A stretch of DNA of 64,000 nucleotides from Oleispira sp051275515 (GCA_051275515.1 JBNMOT010000002.1:27697-91696); one strand, 5' to 3'; numbered from the stretch's first letter, positions 17,129 through 26,206 are shown. The notes: generated by a model not told the origin, from the sequence alone. Made by a program: numbers and translations.

Positions 17129-18349
17129 TTGAGTAAGTTCACCCGCTTTATTCGCCATCAGCAGCGTGTCCGACATGCTGTTTATCAAACGGATAAAACC
17201 ATTAAACGTTCGGTATTACGAACAGCTGGGATTATGTTGGTATTAATTGCCACGCATTCGGCGTTGATGGTCTATCTAGAAGGCATGACTCTTTGGCAGG
17301 GTATTTGGTTAACGTTAACGACGCTCTCAACCGTGGGTTATGGTGATTTAACCCCAATAACTCCTATCGGCCAAGCGGCAACGATTGCCTTAATGTATTT
17401 TTGTGGTATCACTTTAATGACGTTTTTAATCAGCGATTACGTTGATTTTCGCATTGCACGTCGTGAGAAAATTCGCACCGGACATTGGAATTGGAATATG
17501 GAAGAGCACATCTTAATTATCAACGCGCCAAAATATAATCGCGAAAATTATTTTATTCGATTGATCACTCAAATTCGTGAGAATACAGATTATGTAAATA
17601 TCCCTGTTCAGCTTTTAAATACCGATTTCCCTGGTGGCTTACCGGATTCTTTACGTGAACTGGGTGCGGTACATGTGCATGGTACCCCCAGTAACCCAGC
17701 AGACTTAGACAGTGCGGGCGCACATCGAGCAAAGCATATTGTGGTATTAGCACGCAACGAATACGCCAGTGATAGTGACAGCTTCACCTTTGATGTTGCT
17801 CATCGATTGAATGAATTACACGTTTGTCATAAAGCCATTATTGAATGTGTTATTGATGATAACCGAGCGCGGATGAGGGCGCTGGGTGTTAAATCAGTCT
17901 TGCGGCCGATTCGCTCTTATCCTGAAATTGTAGTGCGCTCTATGGACGCACCCGGTTCAGAAGTGATCATCGAAGACATGTTTACCCGAGCCAACGACCA
18001 CCCTCATCGCTACCCTGTTTGGCTTGAAGGCGAACCTTGGGCTGATATTGTGAATGCCTTGATTCAAGCTAACTTAGGCACGGCACTAGGTTATGTGACA
18101 AAAGAGGGTGATGTGATTGCGCACCCTAACGGTAATGAGCATATTCATGCGCAATCTTTACTGGTGTTAGTGAAAACAGAATTTCAACCAACAGAAAAAG
18201 CCGTTATAAATGCGCTGGAAGACTATTTTCAAAAACAAATCTCTGCCAGTCGGGCGCAAGCGGAATTAGACGCCCATGCAGAAGTAGAAGCTCGAGCCGT
18301 CGCCGATACTCAGGAAGACAAAAGCGGGGAGGTCGATGTTAAAGACTAG
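17129..18349 (+). CDS. two-helix potassium channel with RCK-like cytoplasmic domain
   Basis: About 406 residues. Two membrane helices (residues about 33-52 and 83-104) flank a pore loop with the potassium selectivity filter TVGYGD. The cytoplasmic part has a TrkA-N-like regulatory fold (ILIINAPKYN, then VHVHGTPSNPADLDSAGAHRAKH...VVLAR). A charged Ala-rich tail ends the protein. The ATG at 17123 sits directly against the AAGGA ribosome binding site, with no spacer. The TTG at 17129, six bases on, is therefore the better start. The canonical GxGxxG of RCK domains is replaced (INAPKYN), so nucleotide binding is doubtful. Confidence 0.85.
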   Translation: MSKFTRFIRHQQRVRHAVYQTDKTIKRSVLRTAGIMLVLIATHSALMVYLEGMTLWQGIWLTLTTLSTVGYGDLTPITPIGQAATIALMYFCGITLMTFLISDYVDFRIARREKIRTGHWNWNMEEHILIINAPKYNRENYFIRLITQIRENTDYVNIPVQLLNTDFPGGLPDSLRELGAVHVHGTPSNPADLDSAGAHRAKHIVVLARNEYASDSDSFTFDVAHRLNELHVCHKAIIECVIDDNRARMRALGVKSVLRPIRSYPEIVVRSMDAPGSEVIIEDMFTRANDHPHRYPVWLEGEPWADIVNALIQANLGTALGYVTKEGDVIAHPNGNEHIHAQSLLVLVKTEFQPTEKAVINALEDYFQKQISASRAQAELDAHAEVEARAVADTQEDKSGEVDVKD

Positions 18350-18392
18350 CTATCCTACTATGTTCTTAAGCGCTATTGATTGCTGTAACAAG

Positions 18393-18422
18393 CTGACACG
18401 GGCTTTTGATATCCGATATAAT
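18393..18422 (+). promoter_or_regulatory. candidate sigma-70 promoter for hisA-like gene
   Basis: CTGACA at 18393-18398 and a consensus TATAAT at 18417-18422, separated by 18 bases and followed by a GC-rich discriminator. The -10 box ends about 60 bases before the GTG start. Confidence 0.5.
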
Positions 18423-18482
18423 AGCGCAAGATTCCATGGGTATGGATATCTTTTTATGAACCGTCTTTATTAGGTAGATATT

Positions 18483-19238
18483 GTGACTCAGTTTCGTCCG
18501 TGCATCGATTTACACCAAGGTCAGGTAAAACAAATTGTGGGTGGCAGCTTGAATGATCAAGGTGCTGAGACTAATTTTGTGAGCCAGTATGATGCGGCCT
18601 ATTATGCCCACCTATACCGTCAGCATGATTTACACGGTGGCCATGTCATCGCCTTAGGTCCCGGTAATAAAGAAGAAGCATTAAAAGCGTTAGCCGCTTG
18701 GCCCAACGCGTTGCAGTTTGGTGGCGGCGTGAACCACTGCAATGCGGCGGATTTTTTAGAGGCCGGTGCGAGTCATGTCATTGTTACGTCTTATTTATTT
18801 GAAAACGGCCAGTTTTCTTGGCAGCGCTTAGAAGCACTAAAGTCGATAACCGGCAAAGAACGCTTAGTATTAGATCTTAGTTGTCGTCGCACAGAATCTG
18901 GCTGGAATATTGCGACAGATCGCTGGCAAACGGTGACACAAACTGCGGTTGATAGTAAAACATTATCTGAGCTGGCGAACCATTGTGATGAATTCCTAAT
19001 TCATGCGGCTGATGTAGAGGGTTTACAGGCAGGCATCGATGAAGAGCTTGTCGCCTTATTAGGTCGTAATGCGAGCATTCCCGTCACGTATGCCGGAGGC
19101 GCGCGTTCGCTCGACGATTTGCAGCGTGTTGACCAGCTCTCGAAAGGTAAAGTCGATCTCACCATTGGCAGTGCCTTAGACATATTTGGTGGTAAAGGTA
19201 TCACATTGGAAGAATGCCTTGCTTGGAATCGTCGCTAG
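18483..19238 (+). CDS. hisA: phosphoribosylformimino-AICAR-ribotide isomerase, eukaryotic-type HisA
   Basis: A 251-residue TIM-barrel isomerase of histidine synthesis (ProFAR to PRFAR). The sequence is of the eukaryotic HIS6/plant type rather than the usual bacterial HisA: it starts with FRPCIDLHQGQVKQIVGGSL and has the blocks HDLHGGHVIALG, ALQFGGGVN, GASHVIVTSYLF and VTYAGGARSLDDL (from memory of HIS6). Asp9 and the later DVEGLQAG aspartate are in the places of the catalytic acid and base. It is a single gene away from any his operon, started by GTG with an AGGTAG ribosome binding site and with its own promoter. Whether the genome also holds a standard HisA cannot be seen here. Confidence 0.8.
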   Translation: MTQFRPCIDLHQGQVKQIVGGSLNDQGAETNFVSQYDAAYYAHLYRQHDLHGGHVIALGPGNKEEALKALAAWPNALQFGGGVNHCNAADFLEAGASHVIVTSYLFENGQFSWQRLEALKSITGKERLVLDLSCRRTESGWNIATDRWQTVTQTAVDSKTLSELANHCDEFLIHAADVEGLQAGIDEELVALLGRNASIPVTYAGGARSLDDLQRVDQLSKGKVDLTIGSALDIFGGKGITLEECLAWNRR

Positions 19239-19277
19239 ACTTTATCGAGGTGAGCGTTTTATCGACTCAATAGAACC

Positions 19278-19329
19278 TTTCTATTATTCAAACACTTTTC
19301 TTTGACCCAAAACTTTTCTATTATTTAAA
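19278..19329. repeat. short direct repeat upstream of the zinc locus
   Basis: TTTCTATTATTCAAA at 19278-19292 recurs at 19315-19329 with one change (TTTCTATTATTTAAA). The copies start 37 bases apart, between hisA and the Zur-box. It may reflect local duplication or paired AT-rich upstream elements. Confidence 0.4.
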
Positions 19330-19387
19330 AATATTTATTCGCTTTAACCATCTTTACTTTGGTTAGAGTTTTGGGCAGAATGACTGT

Positions 19388-19402
19388 TGTTATCTTATAA
19401 CA
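19388..19402 (+). promoter_or_regulatory. Zur box upstream of the zinc-uptake operon
   Basis: TGTTATCTTATAACA matches the gammaproteobacterial Zur consensus TGTTATANTATAACA at all but one position and has perfect GTTAT/ATAAC arms with a 3-base centre. It lies 36-50 bases before the GTG start of the small gene that precedes the ZnuD-like receptor, where a zinc-loaded repressor would block the promoter. Confidence 0.7.
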
Positions 19403-19437
19403 TATCAGTTTATTTAATCGATCAATCAGGTATCTTT

Positions 19438-19752
19438 GTGACGAACATATCTCTATTCACCCGCTGGTTGCGCTCTAGGCGCCTACCGATGCTGCTCAGT
19501 ATTATGCTGATAGCCGTGGCGGCAATACAAGGTTTACATGATCAATCTGATCATGATGCCTTGGGATCTGCTGCGCAGTGTGAATTCTGTTTGTTGAGTC
19601 AACATACTGAAGGTGGATCAATCCCCTTCGTTATTAGTTTACCCAGCCTTTTAGTTACTCAAGTTCATGACAAACTACTGCCTTTTGTATCATTACAGGC
19701 CCGTAACTACACACCGCCTGCCCGTGCCCCGCCTTTCGTTACTTCTCTTTAA
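19438..19752 (+). CDS. small exported/membrane-anchored Cys-His protein, DUF2946-like
   Basis: A 104-residue protein with one N-terminal hydrophobic segment (about residues 16-32). A short motif rich in possible metal ligands follows, with His, Asp and CxxC (HDQSDHD, then CEFC). The C-terminus is proline-rich (PPARAPPF). This resembles DUF2946 and similar small proteins that precede metal transport genes; the exact family is uncertain. The frame opens earlier at a TTG that lies inside the Zur box, so the GTG at 19438 with AGG upstream is the likelier start. It is followed 205 bases on by the zinc receptor, so a role in zinc handling is inferred. Confidence 0.6.
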   Translation: MTNISLFTRWLRSRRLPMLLSIMLIAVAAIQGLHDQSDHDALGSAAQCEFCLLSQHTEGGSIPFVISLPSLLVTQVHDKLLPFVSLQARNYTPPARAPPFVTSL

Positions 19753-19957
19753 TATTGTATCTTTTTAGACAATGTATCCGCTGACGGATGTTATTAAACC
19801 TAGCCTAAAATAGTATTTCCACGCAGGGAATAGCGGCTTTGGGTGAACATCTCTGGTCGGCGTTACTCAACCGTATTTATGTTGAATTCGACTTCGTTTA
19901 CTCCGCATTATAAGCGGTGGTATTGACGTTGAGATTCATGAGTTAGAGAAAAGTTAA

Positions 19958-22126
19958 ATGAAAAACCTAACGTTCAATTTACAACGACTGGGCTTGGCGT
20001 CTGCCATGATTTCTGTGCAAATGATGAGTTCGGCGCACGCAGAAGAGCAGGTGAAAGAACCTAATGTTCAACTCGATAAGGTTGTAATCAGTGCTCATAG
20101 TTTTGATCAAGGTCAGCATGAAATGGCCCAGCCGGCCACTTTATTAATCGATGAAACTTTAAAAAGACAACGTGCAACCAGCTTAGGGGAAACACTGTCA
20201 TTACAAGCGGGCATCCACAATGCTAGCTACGGCGCTGCGGTAGGTCGACCTGTTGTGCGAGGCATGTCAGGGGCGCGAGTAAAGGTATTGCAAGATGGGA
20301 TTGATACCTTGGATGCTTCAACGATCAGCCCTGATCATGGGGTTAATGCCGATATGCACAGTGCAAAGAAAATTGAAGTACTGCGTGGTCCTGCAACCCT
20401 GATGTATGGTAGCGGAGCCTTTGGTGGTGTCGTGAACGTGGTGGATGAACGTATTCCTAATGGCTTAGCCGAACCAGAAACAAATATTAATGTTCAGTAT
20501 GATGGTGTGAATCAAGGTAAAACGGCCGCGATAAATCACCTAGATGCGGTCAACTTGTCTTCTGGCAACGCCGTGCATTGGCGAGTATCTGCTAGCCATT
20601 TTCGCAGTGACGAATATGAGCTGCCTGCGCTTAAAGAGCATGACGAAGAACATGAGGAGGAAGAGAGTGAAGAAGAGCATGAGGAGCATGCAAATAAAGA
20701 GACGTTAGCGAACTCAGATACGTCTTATAGTAATAGTTTTACACTGGGCTCAAGTTATATTTTCGGTTCGGGTTATGTGGGCATCGCGTTTAGCGAAAGC
20801 AAAAGCGAATACGGCTTGCCGGGTCATGTGCATGAAGAAGAGCATGAAGAGGGCGAAAGTGAAGAAGAGCATGAAGAACACGAAAGTGAGGGTGCGAGAA
20901 TTGAAATGCGCCAACGTCGAATCGATTTTGATAGCCGCTTTAATCAACCGGTGGCAGGTATTGAGTCAGCAAAATTTCGTATAGGTTTTAATGACTATGG
21001 TCATGATGAAATTGAAGGTGGAGAAGTGGGCACTGAATTTCGTCGCAAGGGTTTTGAAGGGCGGGCTGAAGTTTTGTTAGCACCGGTATCAGGTGTTTTT
21101 CAAACTGAGTTATCGCAAGCGGTCGGTATACAGTTTTCTCAAGATAATTTCAAAGCGGAAGGTGAAGAGGCCATCGTTCCTGAAACAGATACGTCTATCG
21201 TCGGCGTGTTTTGGTTAGGAAAAACCCAGGTTTCTGATTGGGGCGTAGAGCTTGGTGCACGGTTAGAGCAAGCCCAGTTATCACCTGAACAACCCAATAA
21301 TATTAATGCGAACTGTGGCAACCAAGGTTTAAATACCCAGCAATATAAGAACAAAGATTTCAATACCCATAGTTTATCACTAGGCTTGATTCGTGATCTC
21401 ACGTTTGCCGATTCACAAGGGTGGCAGATTGTGGGATCGTTGACGTCCGCTCAGCGAGCACCGGCCACACAAGAGCTGTTTTCGTGCGGTGCTCATGCAG
21501 CTACTCAGACTTTTGATGTCGGCAACCCTAACTTAAAAATTGAAGAGGCTTTAAATATAGAGATTGGGGTACGAAAAAATGAAGGCCGATTAACCACGTC
21601 TTTAAACCTCTATCAAAATCAGATTTCAGACTTTATTTATGCACAAAATACCGGGCTTGAAATAGAGGGTTTTGGCCAGTATGAATTTGTTCAGCAAGAT
21701 ACTCGGTTTATCGGAGGAGAGTTAACTTTAGCGTATCAGCTCGTTGATGGTTTAGTGCTGACCGGTATGGCAGACCGAGTCAGGGCCGATGATTTACCGC
21801 GTATTCCCGCCGACCGAATTGGTCTTGGGTTTGAAGCCTCTAGTATGGCGCTATTCTCCACCCAGTCTGACTGGATGGTATTTGGTCAGTGGCAACAAAT
21901 CCAAAAGCAGGATCAAATTGCGGTTAATGAAGAAGTGACGCTAGGGTATGACTTATTAACCTTAGGAGTGACGTATCAGATGTTACTAGCCAATAGTGAA
22001 TACCGCATAGATCTAAAAGCGAATAATGTACTGGACGAAGAAATTCGTCAGCATACCTCCTTCGTGAAAGAGCAAGCGCCTCAGCCAGGAAGAAATATTA
22101 GTTTAGCACTGGGGGTTAAATTTTAG
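19958..22126 (+). CDS. znuD: TonB-dependent zinc receptor, ZnuD-like
   Basis: A 722-residue outer-membrane receptor. The signal peptide ends near SSAHAEEQ. The plug domain carries RPVVRGMSGARVKVLQDG and VLRGPATLMYGSGAFGGVVNV; the barrel ends in a terminal aromatic (ALGVKF). Two extracellular loops are very rich in His and Glu (about residues 226-248 and 290-312), the signature of zinc receptors such as Neisseria ZnuD. The Zur box upstream supports zinc-repressed expression. Energy would come from TonB-ExbBD encoded elsewhere. Zinc as substrate is inferred from the loops and the operator. An 8-base hairpin (22171-22198) follows the gene. Confidence 0.85.
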   Translation: MKNLTFNLQRLGLASAMISVQMMSSAHAEEQVKEPNVQLDKVVISAHSFDQGQHEMAQPATLLIDETLKRQRATSLGETLSLQAGIHNASYGAAVGRPVVRGMSGARVKVLQDGIDTLDASTISPDHGVNADMHSAKKIEVLRGPATLMYGSGAFGGVVNVVDERIPNGLAEPETNINVQYDGVNQGKTAAINHLDAVNLSSGNAVHWRVSASHFRSDEYELPALKEHDEEHEEEESEEEHEEHANKETLANSDTSYSNSFTLGSSYIFGSGYVGIAFSESKSEYGLPGHVHEEEHEEGESEEEHEEHESEGARIEMRQRRIDFDSRFNQPVAGIESAKFRIGFNDYGHDEIEGGEVGTEFRRKGFEGRAEVLLAPVSGVFQTELSQAVGIQFSQDNFKAEGEEAIVPETDTSIVGVFWLGKTQVSDWGVELGARLEQAQLSPEQPNNINANCGNQGLNTQQYKNKDFNTHSLSLGLIRDLTFADSQGWQIVGSLTSAQRAPATQELFSCGAHAATQTFDVGNPNLKIEEALNIEIGVRKNEGRLTTSLNLYQNQISDFIYAQNTGLEIEGFGQYEFVQQDTRFIGGELTLAYQLVDGLVLTGMADRVRADDLPRIPADRIGLGFEASSMALFSTQSDWMVFGQWQQIQKQDQIAVNEEVTLGYDLLTLGVTYQMLLANSEYRIDLKANNVLDEEIRQHTSFVKEQAPQPGRNISLALGVKF

Positions 22127-22170
22127 CGGTTAAGCCTTCCCTGACAGTCAAGGTTCCAATCTTAAACTCT

Positions 22171-22198
22171 TGCTTCTTTTAGTTATATAGAAGAAGCA
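22171..22198 (+). terminator. hairpin after znuD
   Basis: TGCTTCTT and AAGAAGCA form a perfect 8-base stem around a 12-base loop, 45 bases after the stop codon. There is no T run after it, so termination would be weak or rho-assisted. Confidence 0.35.
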
Positions 22199-22289
22199 GG
22201 TCGAAGCATATAAGAATAAACATAAGCCTGCTGCCTTAATCAGACTCTTCTATACTCATTTAACGTAGAATTATTTTTAAGGCATTAAA

Positions 22290-24164
22290 ATGGATTTTCT
22301 AAGCAATATCAGTATTAAAAATAAGCACTTAATTATCTTATGCTGTGTCATTCTGGGCTTGGCATTTACGACAGCGGTGACGGTTTATGAGTTCAACCGC
22401 ATCGGCCAACTTAGTAATATATTACTGATTAAAGAACAGTTGCACAGTGATGAATTAACCTTAAGAAAGCATGAAAAAAACTTTCTAGCTCGAAAAGACA
22501 TAAAGTATGGTGAAAGGTTATCGCAATCCTTCCTAGTAATGAAAGACAGAATCATTCAATTAGAAGTGGCTATGTCTGCTCAGAATCTACCGATAAGCCA
22601 CGCCGATACACTATTAACATTAGTCACTCGTTATCAGGCTATTTTTCAGCGTTTAGTAATGCTACAAACAGAGATAGGACTTGATTCTAGAAGTGGTTTG
22701 TACGGTTCACTGCGCGCGGCTGTTGATGATATAGAAGCATTAGCAAAAGATGCCGAACAATACGAAATTTTATTTCATATGCTCATGTTACGCCGTAATG
22801 AAAAAGATTTTATGTTGCGTAGGAATGAGAAATATTTAGAAAAATTCGAAAAGAATTATGTAAAATTTAATACTGTACTGGACGATTTACAACCCCTTAA
22901 TATCAATGAAATGAAAAATAAAATTGCTCGTTATCGCACGGATTTTAATACTTTAACCATAAAGGAAGTTGAATTAGGTCTAACTACAAGCTCGGGTATG
23001 TTAGGCGAGTTACGCAATACGATTCACCAAACAGAAGCATCATTTGATTCATTAACTGAATTCTTAAATTCTAAGATCACCAAGGCTACAAAAAACGTTT
23101 ATTCAATATTAGGCATTATTATTGTACTTATTTTAGTGTTGTTATCAGGACTAATGATGATCATTTCACGCGCGATTTATCGACCCGTTCAGTCCATTAC
23201 GGAAAAAATTCATGTTATCGCCGATGATTTAGATCTTACACAGCTGGTGAATCATATTTCGAAGGATGAGGTCGGTATATTGTCAAAGTCTTTTGATGCT
23301 TTAATTGCTAGTTTGCGGCATACCGTGAATCACGTAAAAGATGGATCTATTCAAGTTGCTCAAGCGTCTGAAGAAATGTCCTGTATTACAAAAGAAGTGG
23401 GTGATGCGAGTGAGCAACAGCAGCAAGAAATTGAGCAAGCGGTTACGGCCATTAATCAAATGACGGCTACGATTCAAAGTATTGCTGAGAATGCTAATAC
23501 TGCCGCGTCGGCCGTGAAGGATGTGACGGCTGAAATCGGACGAGGCAAAGCGGTAACGAGTGATGCTCGCAATGAAATTGAACTACTCAATACGGAGGTA
23601 GAGGGTGCAACGCATGCAATTGAGGCATTGCAGAAAAACAGTGAAAGCATTGGCGACATCCTATCGACGATTAGTGCTATTGCAGCACAAACGAATTTGT
23701 TGGCATTAAATGCCGCCATTGAAGCGGCAAGAGCGGGGGAGCAAGGGCGTGGTTTTGCGGTTGTGGCAGATGAGGTGCGTACGCTTGCCAGTCGTACCCA
23801 AGAATCAACGGAGTCCATTCGTGAAAACATTACTCAGTTTCAAAAAGGAACGGCAGAAGTGGTTGCAACCGTCACCCGATCCCGTGAACGTGCTCAAACG
23901 GGTATTGCAAAAGTATCGGAGTCCAGCGAAATTCTAGATTCTATTTACACCAATATTTCAAATATTGGTGATATGAATACACAAGTGGCCACGGCCGCGA
24001 AAGAGCAAGGTTTTGCTTCCGAAGAAATTAATCGTAATGTTGTTAGAATCAATGAGTTGGCTCATGTTTGTCATGAGCAGGCAAATCAAGCGGCAACAGC
24101 CAGTGGTGAATTAGCAAAACTAGGATCCGAGTTGCAAGGCACCGTTCAGCGCTTCAAAGTTTAG
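22290..24164 (+). CDS. methyl-accepting chemotaxis protein with HBM-type sensor
   Basis: A 624-residue transmembrane chemoreceptor. Membrane helix 1 is at residues 12-34 and helix 2 at about 272-295. The periplasmic part is helical, with paired motifs HEKNFLARKD and RRNEKDFMLRRNEKY. These are the hallmark of the helical bimodular (HBM) sensor that binds small acids such as TCA intermediates in Pseudomonas. A HAMP domain follows (about 297-350), then a cytoplasmic signalling domain with the hairpin tip IAAQTNLLALNAAIEAARAG. No pentapeptide tether is seen at the C-terminus. The gene is alone and would act through CheA/CheW encoded elsewhere. The ligand is not identified. Confidence 0.88.
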   Translation: MDFLSNISIKNKHLIILCCVILGLAFTTAVTVYEFNRIGQLSNILLIKEQLHSDELTLRKHEKNFLARKDIKYGERLSQSFLVMKDRIIQLEVAMSAQNLPISHADTLLTLVTRYQAIFQRLVMLQTEIGLDSRSGLYGSLRAAVDDIEALAKDAEQYEILFHMLMLRRNEKDFMLRRNEKYLEKFEKNYVKFNTVLDDLQPLNINEMKNKIARYRTDFNTLTIKEVELGLTTSSGMLGELRNTIHQTEASFDSLTEFLNSKITKATKNVYSILGIIIVLILVLLSGLMMIISRAIYRPVQSITEKIHVIADDLDLTQLVNHISKDEVGILSKSFDALIASLRHTVNHVKDGSIQVAQASEEMSCITKEVGDASEQQQQEIEQAVTAINQMTATIQSIAENANTAASAVKDVTAEIGRGKAVTSDARNEIELLNTEVEGATHAIEALQKNSESIGDILSTISAIAAQTNLLALNAAIEAARAGEQGRGFAVVADEVRTLASRTQESTESIRENITQFQKGTAEVVATVTRSRERAQTGIAKVSESSEILDSIYTNISNIGDMNTQVATAAKEQGFASEEINRNVVRINELAHVCHEQANQAATASGELAKLGSELQGTVQRFKV

Positions 24165-24230
24165 TCGCATGGCGTTTAGTATGGGCTGGCCTTGCGTTAT
24201 TAAAATTTCTATTGCTAAGGTTGCTTGATT

Positions 24231-24273
24231 TGCATATGGAAAAGCGTATATTCGTTTTTACATATATAGTAGT
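24231..24273 (+). promoter_or_regulatory. possible ars operator/promoter
   Basis: An AT-rich imperfect dyad (CATATGGAAAAGCGTATATTCG followed by TTTTTACATATATAG, read in two parts) lies directly before arsR, where ArsR repressors usually bind the promoter. The spacing and exact operator cannot be fixed by eye. Confidence 0.3.
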
Positions 24274-24284
24274 CCAGAACCGAT

Positions 24285-24623
24285 ATGTCTCCCATCGAAT
24301 TATTTAAAGCCCTTAGTGACATAACCCGCTTGCACTGTATTTTGCTGATTCAGCAAGAACAAGAGCTGTGTGTGTGTGAGCTCATGGCAGCACTTGAATT
24401 AAGTCAGCCTAAAATATCCCGTCATCTGGCGCTATTACGCGAATCAAATTTATTAGAAACCGAACGCCGCGGTCAGTGGATGTATTACCGGCTACCGTCA
24501 GTCCTTGAACATTGGGTTCTGACCATTCTTAAAGAGGCCTCTCTTCAGCAAAACCTAGTCGTGTTATCGCAGCGATTAGCCATTATGGGTGAGCGCCCCG
24601 AACGAGTCGCTAAGTGCTGCTAG
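24285..24623 (+). CDS. arsR: arsenic-responsive repressor ArsR
   Basis: A 112-residue winged-helix repressor of the ArsR/SmtB family. The metalloid site is the CVC motif in ELCVCELM, as in the E. coli-type ArsR that binds As(III) with Cys32, Cys34 and Cys37. The recognition helix is LSQPKISRHLALLRES, followed by the wing RRGQWMYYRL. A CC pair ends the protein and may add ligands. It leads the arsR-acr3-arsC cluster and would release the promoter when arsenite or antimonite binds. Confidence 0.92.
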   Translation: MSPIELFKALSDITRLHCILLIQQEQELCVCELMAALELSQPKISRHLALLRESNLLETERRGQWMYYRLPSVLEHWVLTILKEASLQQNLVVLSQRLAIMGERPERVAKCC

Positions 24624-24677
24624 ATACGGACTGATTATCACTTTGTTATTCATTTAAATTTAAAACTAGGAAAGACC

Positions 24678-25745
24678 ATGGGCTTATTTGAACGTTATTT
24701 ATCGGTTTGGGTGCTATTGAGTATTGTCGCAGGAATATTGTTGGGTACTCAGTTTTCTGCCGTATTCGTGATGATTGCAGGTATTGAATTCGCACACGTT
24801 AATATTGTTGTGGCCGTTCTGATTTGGTCCATGATTTATCCTATGATGATTCAAGTGGATTTTTCGGCGCTAAAAGAGGTAGGTAAAAAACCGAAAGGTT
24901 TAATCATGACATTGATCATTAATTGGTTAATCAAACCTTTTTCAATGGCCGCGTTAGGTTGGTTGTTTTTTGAAGGATTATTTGCCGATTGGGTTTCGCC
25001 AGCCGATGCGCAGCAGTATATTGCCGGTATGATTTTATTGGGCGTTGCACCTTGTACCGCGATGGTGTTTGTGTGGAGCCAGCTAACGAAAGGAGATGCC
25101 AATTATACTCTTGTGCAAGTATCGGTAAATGACGTGATTATGATCTTTGCCTTCGCACCCATTGCCGGTTGGTTATTGGGTGTGAGCAATATTGAAGTGC
25201 CATGGACAACCTTGTTACTGTCTACCTTGCTTTATGTCGTTTTACCTCTTATTGCGGGCATGCTAACGCGCTCACTCATATTCGCCCGTTGTGCTCGCCA
25301 AGAGACGCAAGGAAGCCCTTCGCTAGGTGAGCAACAACTGGCCGCTTTTGTCGGTATGTTAAAGCCTTCGTCTATCATAGGGTTATTGGCGACGGTGGTC
25401 TTATTATTTGGCTTTCAAGCAGAAACAATTCTTCAACAGCCACAGGCTATCTTTCTCATTGCTATTCCATTACTCATTCAAACTTATGGGATTTTTGCTA
25501 TTGCTTATGGCTGGGCTTATCTATGGCGCTTGCCTCATTCTATCGCCGCGCCCGCGTGTATGATTTCCACATCCAATTTTTTTGAGCTCGCCGTTGCTGT
25601 GGCGATTAGCGTTTTTGGTTTACATTCCGGTGCTGCATTAGCCACGGTGGTCGGTGTATTGGTTGAAGTACCGGTCATGCTTTCATTGGTCGCATTAGTG
25701 AATAGAACTCGGCCCTTGTTCGACCAACGGGCGTCACTCACTTGA
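24678..25745 (+). CDS. acr3: arsenite efflux permease, ACR3 type
   Basis: A 355-residue inner-membrane carrier with about ten helices, family ACR3 (the bile/arsenite/riboflavin transporter superfamily) and not the two-component ArsB. Family blocks seen are IWSMIYPMMIQVDF, GMILLGVAPCTAMVFVWS with the conserved Cys used for As(III), NDVIMIFAFAPI and STSNFFELAVAVAIS. It starts 54 bases after arsR with AGGAAAG as ribosome binding site. A hairpin (25741-25761) includes its stop codon, perhaps limiting read-through into arsC. Confidence 0.93.
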   Translation: MGLFERYLSVWVLLSIVAGILLGTQFSAVFVMIAGIEFAHVNIVVAVLIWSMIYPMMIQVDFSALKEVGKKPKGLIMTLIINWLIKPFSMAALGWLFFEGLFADWVSPADAQQYIAGMILLGVAPCTAMVFVWSQLTKGDANYTLVQVSVNDVIMIFAFAPIAGWLLGVSNIEVPWTTLLLSTLLYVVLPLIAGMLTRSLIFARCARQETQGSPSLGEQQLAAFVGMLKPSSIIGLLATVVLLFGFQAETILQQPQAIFLIAIPLLIQTYGIFAIAYGWAYLWRLPHSIAAPACMISTSNFFELAVAVAISVFGLHSGAALATVVGVLVEVPVMLSLVALVNRTRPLFDQRASLT

Positions 25746-25761
25746 GCAGGACCTTGCTCAA
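25741..25761 (+). repeat. hairpin at the end of acr3
   Basis: CTTGAGCA and TGCTCAAG form a perfect 8-base stem with a 5-base loop that contains the acr3 stop codon. No T run follows. A direct repeat AAGTCAGATCT occurs twice shortly after (25780-25804). Likely an intercistronic processing or stabilising element. Confidence 0.45.
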
Positions 25762-25822
25762 GTAATGAATTAAGTCTTTAAGTCAGATCTCCTAAGTCAG
25801 ATCTTAAGTTTGAGTAGGCATA

Positions 25823-26206
25823 ATGAAAAAAGTTATATTTGTATGTATTGAAAATTCCTGTCGCAGTCAAATGGCAGAAGCGTTTGGCAAGATGCATGGT
25901 GATGGCGTTCTGGAGGTTTATAGTTCTGGTAGCAAGCCTTCTGGGCAAGTAAACCCTCGCGCAATCGAGTTTATGGCTGAGCTAGATTATGATCTATCTT
26001 TGCATGATTCAAAGCCGTTAGCTGAATTTGACGGCATGCATTTTGATTATGCGATTACGATGGGCTGCGGTGATGAGTGTCCTATGATTGTGGCGGATAC
26101 GCGTGAAGATTGGGGTATTCCTGATCCAAAGCATGAGGAAAGTGAGCGTTTTCGTGAGATACGTTCAATAATAGAAGACAAGGTCAAAGCCCTAATAAAT
26201 AGCTAA
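25823..26206 (+). CDS. arsC: arsenate reductase, thioredoxin-coupled low-molecular-weight phosphatase type
   Basis: A 127-residue cytoplasmic arsenate reductase, turning As(V) into As(III) for export by the Acr3 pump upstream. It starts with the phosphatase-like loop CIENSCRSQMAEA (nucleophile Cys, then N and CR). It has the two later redox cysteines in MGCGDECP, which relay the disulfide to thioredoxin. This is the Staphylococcus pI258 type, not the glutaredoxin type. It closes the arsR-acr3-arsC cluster, 77 bases after acr3. Confidence 0.93.
   Translation: MKKVIFVCIENSCRSQMAEAFGKMHGDGVLEVYSSGSKPSGQVNPRAIEFMAELDYDLSLHDSKPLAEFDGMHFDYAITMGCGDECPMIVADTREDWGIPDPKHEESERFREIRSIIEDKVKALINS

Noticed and set aside
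19387..19437. TTG start for the small zinc-locus gene
   Set aside because: It would lie inside the Zur box; the GTG at 19438 has its own ribosome binding site.
22290..24164. Frames antisense or overlapping the chemoreceptor gene
   Set aside because: They follow the coding pattern of the receptor on the opposite strand and have no independent support.
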